The notes: a model not told the origin generated them from the sequence alone. Shown: positions 8,613-17,171, counted from the first letter of the stretch. The stretch: 64,000 nucleotides of DNA from Bernardetia sp. (GCA_020630575.1 JAHDBD010000006.1:112832-176831); one strand, 5' to 3'. Made by a program: numbers and translations.

Positions 8613-8619
8613 CACTAAA

Positions 8620-9789
8620 TTAAAAAGTTTTGTTAAAAATTTTATTAAATATTAAATCAAAATCTAAAAATCCCAAATCACTAAAATCATAATCAGTTTT
8701 AGTAAATTTTGATAAATTTGTTAATGGGGATTCTGATTTATAATCATAAATTTTTGTTTTAATACCATGGTTAGGTGATTCAATCATGGTATCATTTGAG
8801 TAGGTTGTTTTGAAAATAGAAACATTCACTTTAATTTTATTATCATAGAAATGCTTATCCAACATTTCCTTATTAATGCTCATGAGACATTTTTTTTGTT
8901 CATTATTTAATAAAATGTCATCATTCAAAAATGTCTCACCATATTCAATTTTTATTGTTAAGTATTCACGCTCTGTTTTTTCATAAAATTTTTCATATTT
9001 ATTTACGCCAAAAAAACTTTCATCTAAATATTTGTAAATAGAATTAGTGTTATATGATTTTTTAATTCCCGTATAATTATCACCTATTGTAGAATTAAAT
9101 TTATCATCACATGTTATAAGCTTGTCAATAAAGTAACAATTTAGGCTATTTTGTAATTCCGTTGAAAAGTAATTATCAACAATGACACCATTATTCATAG
9201 TATCTATTATATTATAAATTCTCTCACCAATAGTTTCTAAGTTTATGATATATGCTGATGTGGAAAACAATCCACCATATGTGATGTTCCAAAACTTATT
9301 AAACTCACGAACATCTATATAATATCCATTTTTAGTCAATTCTGTACCACAGTCAGATACAAAATCTAAGTAGTTTAAATATGTAATGTTATTATTAGTT
9401 GGTAAATACTTTTCTATTTTTGACATATATTCACTATCAAAAATTTTTTCACCAAAAACTATATCATCTTCTAATATTAATACCTTTTTAACCCCAAATT
9501 TTTGATAATCCCTAAGAGACTTAGACCAAGCCATTGAATGTGACAACCCACAAGCTACCTCACTCATAGACTGATTTGTTATTGTCTTATGCTTATACGA
9601 TTTATTTGGATTTTTGGATATACTATCTAATAAAATATTATGTAGGTAGTTGTTTTCAAACTTTTCGTTTATCGCAGCATCAATTCTTTCATAAGGTATA
9701 CCTAAACGTTCCAATTGAAAAATCATATGTTCATTTCTATCCGTATCCACTTTCCTATTGATGTAGTATATTTTTTCTATTCCTAACAT
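8620..9789 (-). CDS. Glycosyltransferase family 25 (LPS/galactosyl transferase type)
   Basis: A 389-residue protein. The N-terminus has the GT25 signature: IYYINRKVDTDRNEHM, then ERLGIPYERIDA, then GLSHSMAWSKSL near residue 85, and the metal-binding acidic motif LILEDD near residue 103. The family includes bacterial lipooligosaccharide galactosyltransferases and collagen-modifying enzymes. The last 150 residues are not recognised. It could glycosylate phage virion proteins, modify the host surface to block superinfection, or decorate DNA. It precedes the thyA leader in the same direction and overlaps nothing. Family assignment is good; the acceptor is unknown. Confidence 0.8.
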   Translation of the reverse strand: MLGIEKIYYINRKVDTDRNEHMIFQLERLGIPYERIDAAINEKFENNYLHNILLDSISKNPNKSYKHKTITNQSMSEVACGLSHSMAWSKSLRDYQKFGVKKVLILEDDIVFGEKIFDSEYMSKIEKYLPTNNNITYLNYLDFVSDCGTELTKNGYYIDVREFNKFWNITYGGLFSTSAYIINLETIGERIYNIIDTMNNGVIVDNYFSTELQNSLNCYFIDKLITCDDKFNSTIGDNYTGIKKSYNTNSIYKYLDESFFGVNKYEKFYEKTEREYLTIKIEYGETFLNDDILLNNEQKKCLMSINKEMLDKHFYDNKIKVNVSIFKTTYSNDTMIESPNHGIKTKIYDYKSESPLTNLSKFTKTDYDFSDLGFLDFDLIFNKIFNKTF

Positions 9790-9791
9790 AT

Positions 9792-10079
9792 CTATTTCAA
9801 ATTTTTAAAATGTTCCAATAATTTATTTTCAAATCCCGATAAATGCGACTTTAATGTTCTTATCTTTAATAATATTTCTTCACGACCTTCAATAGTACTT
9901 ATATCACTATAAAGTTGAATAGACCTTTTACAATCTGTTAAATCAATCATAACACAAGGTGTTTTTATATAACCTATAGGTTTTTTAAAAAGTTTAGAAT
10001 GTATTACCGCTTTAGATAATATGTTGTTTGGTAGTAAGAATTCTTTCTTATCTAAAGAATTTTCATTATTATTCCACAT
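9792..10079 (-). CDS. Hypothetical small protein
   Basis: A 95-residue protein with no recognised domain. Residues 60-95 form a likely amphipathic helix. Only two bases separate its stop from the glycosyltransferase start, so the two are very probably co-transcribed. A candidate -10 box lies about 20 bases upstream. Confidence 0.6.
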   Translation of the reverse strand: MWNNNENSLDKKEFLLPNNILSKAVIHSKLFKKPIGYIKTPCVMIDLTDCKRSIQLYSDISTIEGREEILLKIRTLKSHLSGFENKLLEHFKNLK

Positions 10080-10098
10080 GAATTGAATTTATTTTCGA

Positions 10099-10106
10099 CA
10101 AATATA
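10099..10106 (-). promoter_or_regulatory. Candidate -10 box TATATTTG
   Basis: It matches TAnnTTTG upstream of 9792-10079. The -33 element is poor (a TTTG only 12 bases away), so confidence is limited. It would restart transcription after the holin terminator. Confidence 0.35.
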
Positions 10107-10123
10107 AATAATTATCATCAAAT

Positions 10124-10155
10124 AAAAAAATCCAACTTTAAAAGTTGGATTTTTT
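10124..10155. terminator. Intrinsic terminator after the lysis cassette
   Basis: A 16-base stem (7 A, then TCCAACTTT, and its complement) with a minimal loop, overlapping the stop of the second holin gene. T runs flank it on both strands. Confidence 0.85.
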
Positions 10156-10743
10156 TTATTTGATGTATTGTGATAAAGATTGTAGTTCTGAAACAATTTC
10201 AGTTATTTTATCTTTAGGTATTGTAATGTCGTCTTTATAAAATAGTATAAATTCTGAAACGTGTGTGCGATAGTGATAAATAGGAAAAACATAGGCAGTT
10301 TTGAAATCTTCATTAGATGTTAATAAAATACTATTTTCATATTTATCATCACCTTTTGACAATTTAACAAAATCATTCTTTTTCAAATCCATTTGAAATA
10401 TTTTTTCACTTCGAAGATTTACCTTAAATGGTACGCTTAAAAATAAACTATCATTAGTATTTGTATGAATTGCTTCTTTATATAGCTTTATATAATCTTT
10501 TGGTTGTAAAAGGTAAGTGACAGAACCATCAGCTTTGTACCTTTTTTGAAAATATTTTTGCATATCTATAAAGTCTTTTTGATTCTTTATAGCCATTTCC
10601 GAAACATTTTCAATTTTATTTTCAACTACAGCTTTAGTTACCACACTTGTCACGTGTAAGTTGACTGCCATAAAAATCAATATAATTAATGTTATATAGC
10701 ACCATCTTGGTGTTTTTTTTAGTTTATTAATTGTTTTTTTCAT
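10156..10743 (-). CDS. T4 T-like holin (copy 2), bitopic membrane protein
   Basis: A 195-residue protein with a positively charged N-terminus, one transmembrane segment (about residues 14-34) and a large presumed periplasmic domain. Compared from memory with T4 holin T, the order of features agrees: a strand like YLLQPKDYIKLY matches the Y-S-F-R-P-K region of T, a later strand AYVFPIYHY precedes a hydrophobic FILFYKDD strand, and a terminal helix follows. The next gene upstream (10753-11331) is a divergent paralogue and the one before that an amidase, so this is a lysis cassette. One copy may act as an antiholin or the two may hetero-oligomerise. Inference rests on topology, alignment by eye and context. 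Confidence 0.6.
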   Translation of the reverse strand: MKKTINKLKKTPRWCYITLIILIFMAVNLHVTSVVTKAVVENKIENVSEMAIKNQKDFIDMQKYFQKRYKADGSVTYLLQPKDYIKLYKEAIHTNTNDSLFLSVPFKVNLRSEKIFQMDLKKNDFVKLSKGDDKYENSILLTSNEDFKTAYVFPIYHYRTHVSEFILFYKDDITIPKDKITEIVSELQSLSQYIK

Positions 10744-10752
10744 ACTTATTTA

Positions 10753-11331
10753 CTACATCTTTAACCTAATCAACTCTGTTGAGTTTATTATCTTTTTTAA
10801 TTGTTTTTCATTTGGTTCATAATCCAAACCTATCATAATTTCTGAGGTAATTAACCCATAATCATTTTTTAATGGTATCACATAAATAACATTAATATCA
10901 TATGCATTAACTAACTTACTTAATTCGAAGCTTGAATCATCAAATATCCTAACATATTTATTGTTTCTCAATGCGTTAAGAAGACTTGGATGATGTATAA
11001 GTTGAACTTTTGATAAATCATACATAAGATTTCTCGAATCACCACTATAACTAATCCTTTCTTTGAAAAACTTATTATGACCACTAGGTTGATATAACCA
11101 AACCGATACAAAAGAAGCTCTAAAATTATCTTTAAGATTATTAGTTTCACGTATAATATCACCAACATTTTCTAGCTCAACCATTTCAACACTAGGTTTA
11201 AACATAAGCATTAGCTCATTCTTAAAATACACTACGGTAAATAATGGGTAAATACAAATGAAAATGACCATAATCTTTTTTATAGATATGTCTTTCAATG
11301 TCTTGATTAATTCTACTATCTTTCCTATCAT
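10753..11331 (-). CDS. T4 T-like holin (copy 1), bitopic membrane protein
   Basis: A 192-residue protein with one membrane segment at about residues 18-37 and an extracytoplasmic domain. It shares the layout of the downstream paralogue: SVWLYQPSGHNKFF aligns with its VTYLLQPKDYIKLY, and IYVIPLKNDYGLITSEIMIG aligns with its AYVFPIYHYRTHVSEFILFY. It lies between the amidase and the second copy with a 9-base gap to the latter. Lysis timing control by formation of large membrane holes is the expected role if the T relationship is right. Bitopic proteins of other function remain possible. Confidence 0.58.
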   Translation of the reverse strand: MIGKIVELIKTLKDISIKKIMVIFICIYPLFTVVYFKNELMLMFKPSVEMVELENVGDIIRETNNLKDNFRASFVSVWLYQPSGHNKFFKERISYSGDSRNLMYDLSKVQLIHHPSLLNALRNNKYVRIFDDSSFELSKLVNAYDINVIYVIPLKNDYGLITSEIMIGLDYEPNEKQLKKIINSTELIRLKM

Positions 11332-11387
11332 TTTGGTTTTTGATTGTTTGTGTTTAACTTTATAACTGTTCCTAGATTATATATTGT

Positions 11388-12008
11388 TTAGGTATTGTTT
11401 TTAAAGTCATAATATGCGATTATTCCGTTTACTACCGCATCACAAATCTTTTCAACTTCACACTCATCTTTAGTTAGTGAAAAGTCCTCATAATTATCGA
11501 AAAATAGCATTTCTAAAAGAACAGCTTTCATGTTCGTGTTTCTCAAAACATAAAATTGACTTTCTTTATCCAAATCTCCATCACTTTGGTCATATCTCAT
11601 CTTCATGTCAGTATAATCTGAAAGAGATTCAAGTATAAATTGTGCAACCAAATCACTTTCAGTTTTACCTATTGAAGTCCACACTTCTGAACCTCTAGCT
11701 TCTGTATTAAAAGCATTACAATGTATAGATAAAAAAAGTGAGTCACCGTCTATATTATTAGCAAATCTTACTCTTTTGAATAATTTTACATCTGATGGGT
11801 CATTGGGGTGTACCGTGTATTTTGTTTTAAAACCGTTTTGTATTAATTTTTCATTTATAATACGACCAAACATCCTATTTATAACACCTTCATATGCAAT
11901 TTCTCCGTTTTCGAATTTATGCATTTTTTTATTACCTGTAGTATAAACACCATTTAATAGTCCACCATGCCCACAATCTATTATTATTGTATCATCGGTA
12001 TATTTCAT
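11388..12008 (-). CDS. N-acetylmuramoyl-L-alanine amidase (Amidase_3), endolysin
   Basis: A 206-residue zinc amidase that cuts the bond between MurNAc and L-Ala in peptidoglycan. Zinc ligands are His14 in DCGHGG, a Glu in the GEIAYEG segment (near 35-40) and a His in LSIHCNA near 97. The catalytic Glu lies in LLEMLFFDN near 170. There is no signal peptide and no cell-wall-binding domain, so it needs a holin to reach the wall, and two holin-like genes follow immediately in the same direction. The length is typical of a single-domain amidase. Secure family assignment; endolysin role from context. Confidence 0.9.
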   Translation of the reverse strand: MKYTDDTIIIDCGHGGLLNGVYTTGNKKMHKFENGEIAYEGVINRMFGRIINEKLIQNGFKTKYTVHPNDPSDVKLFKRVRFANNIDGDSLFLSIHCNAFNTEARGSEVWTSIGKTESDLVAQFILESLSDYTDMKMRYDQSDGDLDKESQFYVLRNTNMKAVLLEMLFFDNYEDFSLTKDECEVEKICDAVVNGIIAYYDFKNNT

Positions 12009-12020
12009 TTTAATTTTATT

Positions 12021-12842
12021 TTAATATAAGTGAATATTTAATATATTTACTAAAACGGTTATAAGAGCATCATTAATTATAGTTGTTCTAGTATAAGAAT
12101 TTAACGAGTTTATTAAAGGTTCTATAACACTTTCTTTATATGCATCTAGTTCTGATGATAGTGATAGAAACATTAATCCAGCCTCATCTGTCGCATTTTT
12201 AAAATCTATTCCCGAATATATTTGGGCTAGGTGTTTAACAGCCTCTATTTTGGCTTTATGTATTAAATTATTTCGTGATTTAAAATCTTTATTTTCAATT
12301 TCATCATTGTTATAAATTTTATCTTTAGGTTTAAAATGATAAAAAGTGTCATCAAACCTATAGAAATAAATATCACTCTCTTTTCTAATTGTTTTAATAC
12401 CTGTATTCAAATCTTCACTACGATGATATATCCTTTCTTCCTTTACAGCCAATGTTGATAAATCGTTAGAATCAACATAAAAATTTAAAATATTAACATC
12501 ACCATTACTATCAACTTCATGCGATTTATAAAGACCATATATGTGATGTTGAGAAAAGTCTAAAGTTAAGTCTAAATGTTCTTCATCATTACATCTAAAA
12601 TGGTGATTATTTAAAATTTCCAATTCTTGAACTCTTGTTAAAATAATTTTATCTATAATAACTAGTGAACCATTAACAACTTCACCCTCTTTTAAATTAT
12701 GGTCAAAGCCTAAAGGCGCATCATACCATGTAGAGTTTGGTGGATTAAAATTACTTTTAAATATAACATCGTGAGTTACATTTATTTGTTTTTTTGTATT
12801 ATTATCTATTAAAATGTAATGTTGTAAATTACTATCACCCAT
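12021..12842 (-). CDS. Hypothetical protein, probably tail-associated
   Basis: A 273-residue protein. Residues 1-185 look mainly beta and 190-273 helical. It has no catalytic motif I recognise. It sits in a tightly packed leftward series (12 bases before the amidase, 6 bases after 12849-13295) downstream of fibre and baseplate genes. A minor tail component or fibre-tip protein is plausible from position only. Confidence 0.55.
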   Translation of the reverse strand: MGDSNLQHYILIDNNTKKQINVTHDVIFKSNFNPPNSTWYDAPLGFDHNLKEGEVVNGSLVIIDKIILTRVQELEILNNHHFRCNDEEHLDLTLDFSQHHIYGLYKSHEVDSNGDVNILNFYVDSNDLSTLAVKEERIYHRSEDLNTGIKTIRKESDIYFYRFDDTFYHFKPKDKIYNNDEIENKDFKSRNNLIHKAKIEAVKHLAQIYSGIDFKNATDEAGLMFLSLSSELDAYKESVIEPLINSLNSYTRTTIINDALITVLVNILNIHLY

Positions 12843-12848
12843 AATTTA

Positions 12849-13295
12849 TTAGTTTTTTATTTTCGTTATCATATATGTTCCTTGACCACCACTACCAACT
12901 TTACCTGTAACAACTTCAAATAAATATGTAGCTATATTTTCATTATAGTTTTCTGTTGTTAAAACATTAAATGAATATGAACCATAATTCTCATGGTCTA
13001 ATGCTGATAACCTTTCACCGTTTGGTGTAAAATAAAAAGCACCTTGTGTATCAGAAACATCACCACCGACACCTTTAACTTTAGCTCTATTTGATGAGTT
13101 ACCATCAACCTTCATCTTCATTGCATCATGCCAACCCCAATCAGTTTTTATATTATAAATTGGGTTAAAATCGTTCGAATTCCATGATAAAATAACATCT
13201 TCATCTTCATACAAAACAGAAGATAACCCCGACTCGAACTTACCACCAAATGTTAAAACTTTATCGTGTATATTTTTGCTTGGTATTATTTTCAT
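12849..13295 (-). CDS. Hypothetical protein, probable beta-rich virion component
   Basis: A 148-residue glycine- and tyrosine-rich protein, predicted mostly beta strand (for example YGSYSFNVL and YLFEVVTGKVG). Its first base overlaps the end of the upstream 13295-13885 gene. The composition fits a tail-fibre tip or decoration protein. No family recognised. Confidence 0.55.
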   Translation of the reverse strand: MKIIPSKNIHDKVLTFGGKFESGLSSVLYEDEDVILSWNSNDFNPIYNIKTDWGWHDAMKMKVDGNSSNRAKVKGVGGDVSDTQGAFYFTPNGERLSALDHENYGSYSFNVLTTENYNENIATYLFEVVTGKVGSGGQGTYMITKIKN

Positions 13296-13885
13296 TATTT
13301 ATTCTTTTTAAAAACTCTAATTTTAGAATTAGCACTAGGTGTTAATGTTAATGAATGTTTAATTCCATCATTATTATCAATAATTCTTGAAACAATACCA
13401 TTTTCTTTATACTCTAATGGTGTATTATTATCTATCTTAAACATCATAGAACCCTCTAATACAAAAAATTCTAAATATTTTATAGTATTTATTGGATAAG
13501 TAACTTCCGAGATAATTTCTAAATCTTCGAAAGTGTCAGAGTTACTAGAATTCTTATCTATTTTGTTAGAAATACTTTCAACAGTAGTCTTAACACTTGC
13601 CAATGTTACCTCTTTTGAAAGAGAACTTACATCAATTGCACCACCACCACCACCTCCAATAGTTGGTTTGAAAATGTCTTTAATGAAATCGAAAAACTCT
13701 TCATAAGTTTCCTTATTATTATCAGCACCATGCTCTTTGAATGATAAACTTATATAGTCCATATCTTCGAGCGATACTCTTACAACTACACTATCTTCAC
13801 CACGAGAAAGTGAAGTACATTTAGTCTTGTTATACGTTATTGAACCTATTGTTAACCAAGATTCCTCGTTAATAAATACTGCCAT
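13295..13885 (-). CDS. Hypothetical virion protein with glycine hinge
   Basis: A 196-residue protein. The N-terminal 75 residues are beta-rich and a six-glycine hinge lies near residues 77-82. Then comes a helical stretch (SLSKEVTLASVKTTVESISNK) like the coiled-coil linker of trimeric tail proteins, followed by a C-terminal beta domain. A TATATATA late-type box lies 39 bases upstream, supporting late expression with the next two genes. Likely a small tail or fibre protein; function not determined. Confidence 0.55.
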   Translation of the reverse strand: MAVFINEESWLTIGSITYNKTKCTSLSRGEDSVVVRVSLEDMDYISLSFKEHGADNNKETYEEFFDFIKDIFKPTIGGGGGGAIDVSSLSKEVTLASVKTTVESISNKIDKNSSNSDTFEDLEIISEVTYPINTIKYLEFFVLEGSMMFKIDNNTPLEYKENGIVSRIIDNNDGIKHSLTLTPSANSKIRVFKKNK

Positions 13886-13923
13886 TTTTATATATTATTA
13901 GAAGTTAGTAAACTAATTTAAAT

Positions 13924-13931
13924 TATATATA
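13924..13931 (-). promoter_or_regulatory. Candidate late promoter box TATATATA
   Basis: It is 39 bases upstream of 13295-13885 on the minus strand, in the short gap before the charged CTS-like protein gene ends. It is one of a set of TATA(C/T)ATA boxes ahead of virion genes. Confidence 0.35.
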
Positions 13932-13932
13932 G

Positions 13933-14295
13933 TTAATCGAAGGTTATCTCAATATTAGAATCTTCTATATCATTATCATCATCTTCATCATCAGATGTTC
14001 CACCATCATTTTTTTCGGGTTCATTGTCCAATTTATCAGAAGTTCCAATTTCATTATCTTTTTTATCAACATCCTTATTCTCTTCTTCCGCATCTTTTTT
14101 AACTTTTTCAAGTTCATCATCCGAAAAGTTTATAAGTTTTTTTCGTTCTTTCTTTCGTTCCTTTTTCGATTTATTATCATTAACTAAATCATCTTTTTCA
14201 GATTTATCAACCTCTTTCTCCCAATCAAGTTTATCTTTTTCTTCATTAATTTTTAAACTTTCCATTAGAAACTGTGTAATGTCTATATTCTTCAT
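13933..14295 (-). CDS. Highly charged protein with capsid-targeting-like leader
   Basis: A 120-residue protein made almost entirely of D, E, K, N and S after a leader MKNIDITQFLMESLKINEE. The leader is a short amphipathic helix ending in L-M-E before Ser, the site type cut by T4-like prohead proteases. The body has alternating K/R and D/E blocks and ends in a run of acidic residues, so it is probably disordered. A small scaffold/core component (compare T4 gp67) or a DNA-associated internal protein is possible. It follows the 14302-15963 gene with a 6-base gap. Confidence 0.5.
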   Translation of the reverse strand: MKNIDITQFLMESLKINEEKDKLDWEKEVDKSEKDDLVNDNKSKKERKKERKKLINFSDDELEKVKKDAEEENKDVDKKDNEIGTSDKLDNEPEKNDGGTSDDEDDDNDIEDSNIEITFD

Positions 14296-14301
14296 TATTT
14301 A

Positions 14302-15963
14302 TTATTTTTTAATCTGTTCAAACGACCATACTTTTCTTGCATTCCTCAATACTGATGCCTTATCAAATTTACCAAATTTTAAATCACTTTTATGCATACT
14401 TTGATAATCTGTGAAACTCTGTCTTTCGAAAATAGGTCTTACCTTTGATGGTATTTTTTTACCACTATCACTATAATACGGTTCAGTAGAACCTAATGAT
14501 TTGAAAACATCTTTAGGTTTCCAATACATTCTACCACGACCACCTTGAAACATTTGTTCTATCTCTGCACGTCCTCTAGGCATTGCATGTTTTAGATTAC
14601 ACTCAACCGTTATATCTTCGGGAAAGTCATCGTGTCCTAATATTTCCCCAAAAGTTATTGTCGTATTCATTAATAATAGATTACCAATAGTCATTGATGG
14701 GTTGTGTGGATTACCAATAGTGACATGCCAATTACCTACAGGGTTACCCGTTAATAATGAGTTTGTGTATGGAATTGATGGTCTACCTATTTTATCTAAA
14801 AGTTTACCAAACCCCATGTTAAATATATTACTAGCAACGTTTTTAAGAAATTTTTTGGCATCTGGTCGTAAATACGTAATATCTTTATTCTCCCTTCTTA
14901 ACTCAGCTATTTCGACGTGAGCCTTGTTTAAGAAGTCATTAAAAGAGGTTGGAGAAAGGAACTTTAAGTTTTTCATATATTTGGTCGGTCTTCTACCTAA
15001 CCAATATCTTGAACCACCCCAAAACTTAGCATCATTAGTAGAACATAGAAGTATATTTGAGAGTAAATCTAAAAAAGCAACTTTACCATTTATACCATTA
15101 TAATCTCTCATTTTATATTTAAACGTCAATTTAAATTCTTGCTCAAAGTTTAACCCAACTTCTCTAATATGATTTTTATGTATAGAATCCACCATACCAT
15201 ATGCCTTATTTGTATCATGCATAGGGTCTAAACTTAAAGCTACATCACCACGAACCCTATCTTGACCGAATGTTGGGTCTACAAATTTTAATACTTTACT
15301 CATGTGACCACTAACACCTGCTTGAACACCATGCATATTCATTTTTTCCATTGTTGATGTTATTTCACGCCAATTCATTCCCGTTGAGAAAGACATTAAT
15401 TCAGACAGTTTATTAATTTCTTGGTCTGTGTATGTTATCATTCTAGATATATCGGGTTCATCATCCTTTGAATCTATAGAAAAAATATCATCAACAATAG
15501 GATATGCAAAACGTCTTAAAGTTATCATTCTATTTAATGGTAATTTATTAAGTCTTTCTAAATAAACAAAATCGGCAGGTTTATATATAGATGCACCTAT
15601 AGGATTATCAATTAAGTATTGTGGTGTTAATTCTCTATATAGTGTATCTTTAAATTTAGATTTGTCAGTATTGTGAAGAGGGTAATTAGAACCATTAATA
15701 GTTTTTAACCTAAATAAATGATAATCAGAAAACATTGAATGTGGTAGAGCACCTAAGTCGTTTGATTTTTCCGTACCACTAGGTAAAACAGACTTTTCTG
15801 AACCTCGTGGCATTTCAGCTTTATGTTCACCTGTATATTGTTTAGGTGATTTAAGTTCCTCTTTAGGTAATGATGTTGCACTAACATTACCACTACTATT
15901 AGCAACACCATCTTCATTATACGTAACTTTAAAACCGTCTATAAATTTTTCTCTTTTTTCCAT
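14302..15963 (-). CDS. Large virion structural protein
   Basis: A 553-residue protein. The first 80 residues are polar and low complexity. The rest is a folded body with a conserved-looking patch GNWHVTIGNPHNPS near residue 425, followed by a strand-rich domain with VECNLKHAMPRGRAEIEQMF. I recall similar GNPxNP patches in structural proteins of other large phages but cannot name the component. A TATACATA box is 20 bases upstream, matching late virion genes. No enzymatic motif. Called structural from size, late-type promoter and place in the tail operon. Confidence 0.55.
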   Translation of the reverse strand: MEKREKFIDGFKVTYNEDGVANSSGNVSATSLPKEELKSPKQYTGEHKAEMPRGSEKSVLPSGTEKSNDLGALPHSMFSDYHLFRLKTINGSNYPLHNTDKSKFKDTLYRELTPQYLIDNPIGASIYKPADFVYLERLNKLPLNRMITLRRFAYPIVDDIFSIDSKDDEPDISRMITYTDQEINKLSELMSFSTGMNWREITSTMEKMNMHGVQAGVSGHMSKVLKFVDPTFGQDRVRGDVALSLDPMHDTNKAYGMVDSIHKNHIREVGLNFEQEFKLTFKYKMRDYNGINGKVAFLDLLSNILLCSTNDAKFWGGSRYWLGRRPTKYMKNLKFLSPTSFNDFLNKAHVEIAELRRENKDITYLRPDAKKFLKNVASNIFNMGFGKLLDKIGRPSIPYTNSLLTGNPVGNWHVTIGNPHNPSMTIGNLLLMNTTITFGEILGHDDFPEDITVECNLKHAMPRGRAEIEQMFQGGRGRMYWKPKDVFKSLGSTEPYYSDSGKKIPSKVRPIFERQSFTDYQSMHKSDLKFGKFDKASVLRNARKVWSFEQIKK

Positions 15964-15982
15964 TAGTTAAATATCTTTAGTA

Positions 15983-15990
15983 TATGTATA
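15983..15990 (-). promoter_or_regulatory. Candidate late promoter box TATACATA
   Basis: It is 20 bases upstream of the 14302-15963 start. It sits within a longer stretch (CTATACATATACTAAAG) that is nearly repeated ahead of the plus-strand virion gene at 37837, the best pair of matches in the window. Confidence 0.5.
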
Positions 15991-15997
15991 GTTAAAA

Positions 15998-16023
15998 AAA
16001 AAGGTATCAATCGATACCTTTTT
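15998..16023. terminator. Intrinsic terminator after the 16022-16465 gene
   Basis: AAAAAGGTATC and its complement flank a 4-base loop, with T runs on both sides. Confidence 0.85.
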
Positions 16024-16465
16024 ACCTAATTAAAAGTGAATTAATTGTTTCATTCAATAATTCCACTATATATTTATTCATTTTCAAAAACTCATCTTCC
16101 ATTTCTTTACGAGTTTCAAAAACAGATGCACTAGAGCATTCAAATAGAAACGAGTTTTTCAGCTTATTTTTTATAAACTCGCTTTTAGTTTTTGAATCAA
16201 AAGCAAATAACGTCTTTACTTTATTATTATTTGTCTTTGTATCAAACCCTCTATAACTATTTCTATTCATATATTTTTGTATAATTGTCTCATTTTCTAA
16301 TATATTTAGAATTTCAATTCTATACACAACTTGCTCATTTCTAACTGTATAAATCTCTTTTATAGTGCCCTTAAATCTTAAATAAGTATAAGGTTCTTCT
16401 ATAGAACTAGTATAAAAATAACAAGTATCACCATGATTTAGTAACTTTCTTGTTAATATATCCAT
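16022..16465 (-). CDS. Hypothetical protein
   Basis: A 147-residue protein. The N-terminal half looks like a small beta barrel (DTCYFYTSS, LRFKGTIKEI, VVYRIEIL) and the C-terminal half is helical. It shares one base with the end of the upstream 16465-17118 gene, so the two are coupled. I do not recognise the family. Confidence 0.55.
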   Translation of the reverse strand: MDILTRKLLNHGDTCYFYTSSIEEPYTYLRFKGTIKEIYTVRNEQVVYRIEILNILENETIIQKYMNRNSYRGFDTKTNNNKVKTLFAFDSKTKSEFIKNKLKNSFLFECSSASVFETRKEMEDEFLKMNKYIVELLNETINSLLIR

Positions 16466-17118
16466 TATAATTCTTCACTTATACTAACTATGATACTAGA
16501 TAATAAAGATTTCAAAGAATCAATAGTTTTTGGGTTACTTAATAAAACATTACATACAGTTTCGTTATCAATATTAAACATTTTAGCCATTCTAGTAATT
16601 TTTAAAATATCATATCCGAAATTAACTGATATATTCTCTCTATCAACAACAACATTCTTATCATTTTTTAATGAAATATTTAATGCATCTGAAATCATTT
16701 TTTCTTCATGTGTTATTAATTTATCACCCGAATTTAAATTATGTATTTGTGCACCATTTAATCTTTCATCTAATTCTAATTCGTCACTCCCTTTTCCAAT
16801 TTTTAAATCTATAATAGGTGGCGTTTCTTCGATAGTGAGTTTAATTTCTTTTTTCCCATCTATTTTTTCATTATCTTCTATAACATCAAATTTCGAAACA
16901 TCATTTTCTAAATCCAAGTCACCAAGCAAATTTCTAGTAGGTTGTGCCCCAAATGATGGCAAAAAATAATTTTTTAGTAACTCGTCAAAAGTCCAAACTT
17001 TTTCATCAGATAATCTAACTTGTTTTCTGTGATAATCCACACCAACAACCTCAATAGCTCTACTTTTTTCTTCGGTTTTATGCACCCATAAACCTTCTCT
17101 AACTAAATTTGTATCCAT
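16465..17118 (-). CDS. Hypothetical protein with SH3-like N-terminus
   Basis: A 217-residue protein from the internal ATG at 17118. That start is preferred over the 17160 ATG because it follows an A-rich stretch and leaves room for the TATATATA box upstream. Residues 1-55 read like an SH3/KOW-type barrel (EGLWVHK, AIEVVGVD, KQVRLSDEKVWTFDELL). The middle is acidic and probably disordered and the last 60 residues are helical. It is co-transcribed with 16022-16465. Function unknown. Confidence 0.55.
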   Translation of the reverse strand: MDTNLVREGLWVHKTEEKSRAIEVVGVDYHRKQVRLSDEKVWTFDELLKNYFLPSFGAQPTRNLLGDLDLENDVSKFDVIEDNEKIDGKKEIKLTIEETPPIIDLKIGKGSDELELDERLNGAQIHNLNSGDKLITHEEKMISDALNISLKNDKNVVVDRENISVNFGYDILKITRMAKMFNIDNETVCNVLLSNPKTIDSLKSLLSSIIVSISEEL

Positions 17119-17148
17119 TTTATATTTTAATTTTAATAATACTACATT

Positions 17149-17156
17149 TATATATA
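17149..17156 (-). promoter_or_regulatory. Candidate late promoter box TATATATA
   Basis: It lies within TTTGTTATATATAAATG on the minus strand, 31 bases upstream of the preferred start of 16465-17118. Confidence 0.4.
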
Positions 17157-17171
17157 ACAAATAAAAATGAA

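Larger units (their letters stand above)
8318..8619 (-). promoter_or_regulatory. Long untranslated leader of thyA with alternative helices
   Basis: No convincing ORF lies in this 302-base gap. On the minus strand it opens with a full host-type promoter (8582-8612). The transcript then contains several copies of TGTCCA and its complement. Near its 3' end it holds a hairpin with 12-base arms (8352-8378), preceded by a second copy of the left arm core (8379-8387 region). Another hairpin pairs CTGTTTTC with GAAAATAG around GAAAAA. Mutually exclusive pairings of TTGGACA copies with TGTCCAA copies are possible, as in attenuators. I could not match it to a known riboswitch class. Confidence 0.5.

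Noticed and set aside
14024..14404. 126-residue plus-strand frame rich in serine and phenylalanine
   Set aside because: It is the complement of the charged CTS-like protein and the end of the structural gene; no independent start signal.
16490..16969. 159-residue plus-strand frame
   Set aside because: It lies entirely opposite the 16465-17118 gene and has the S/F/I-rich composition of an antisense shadow.
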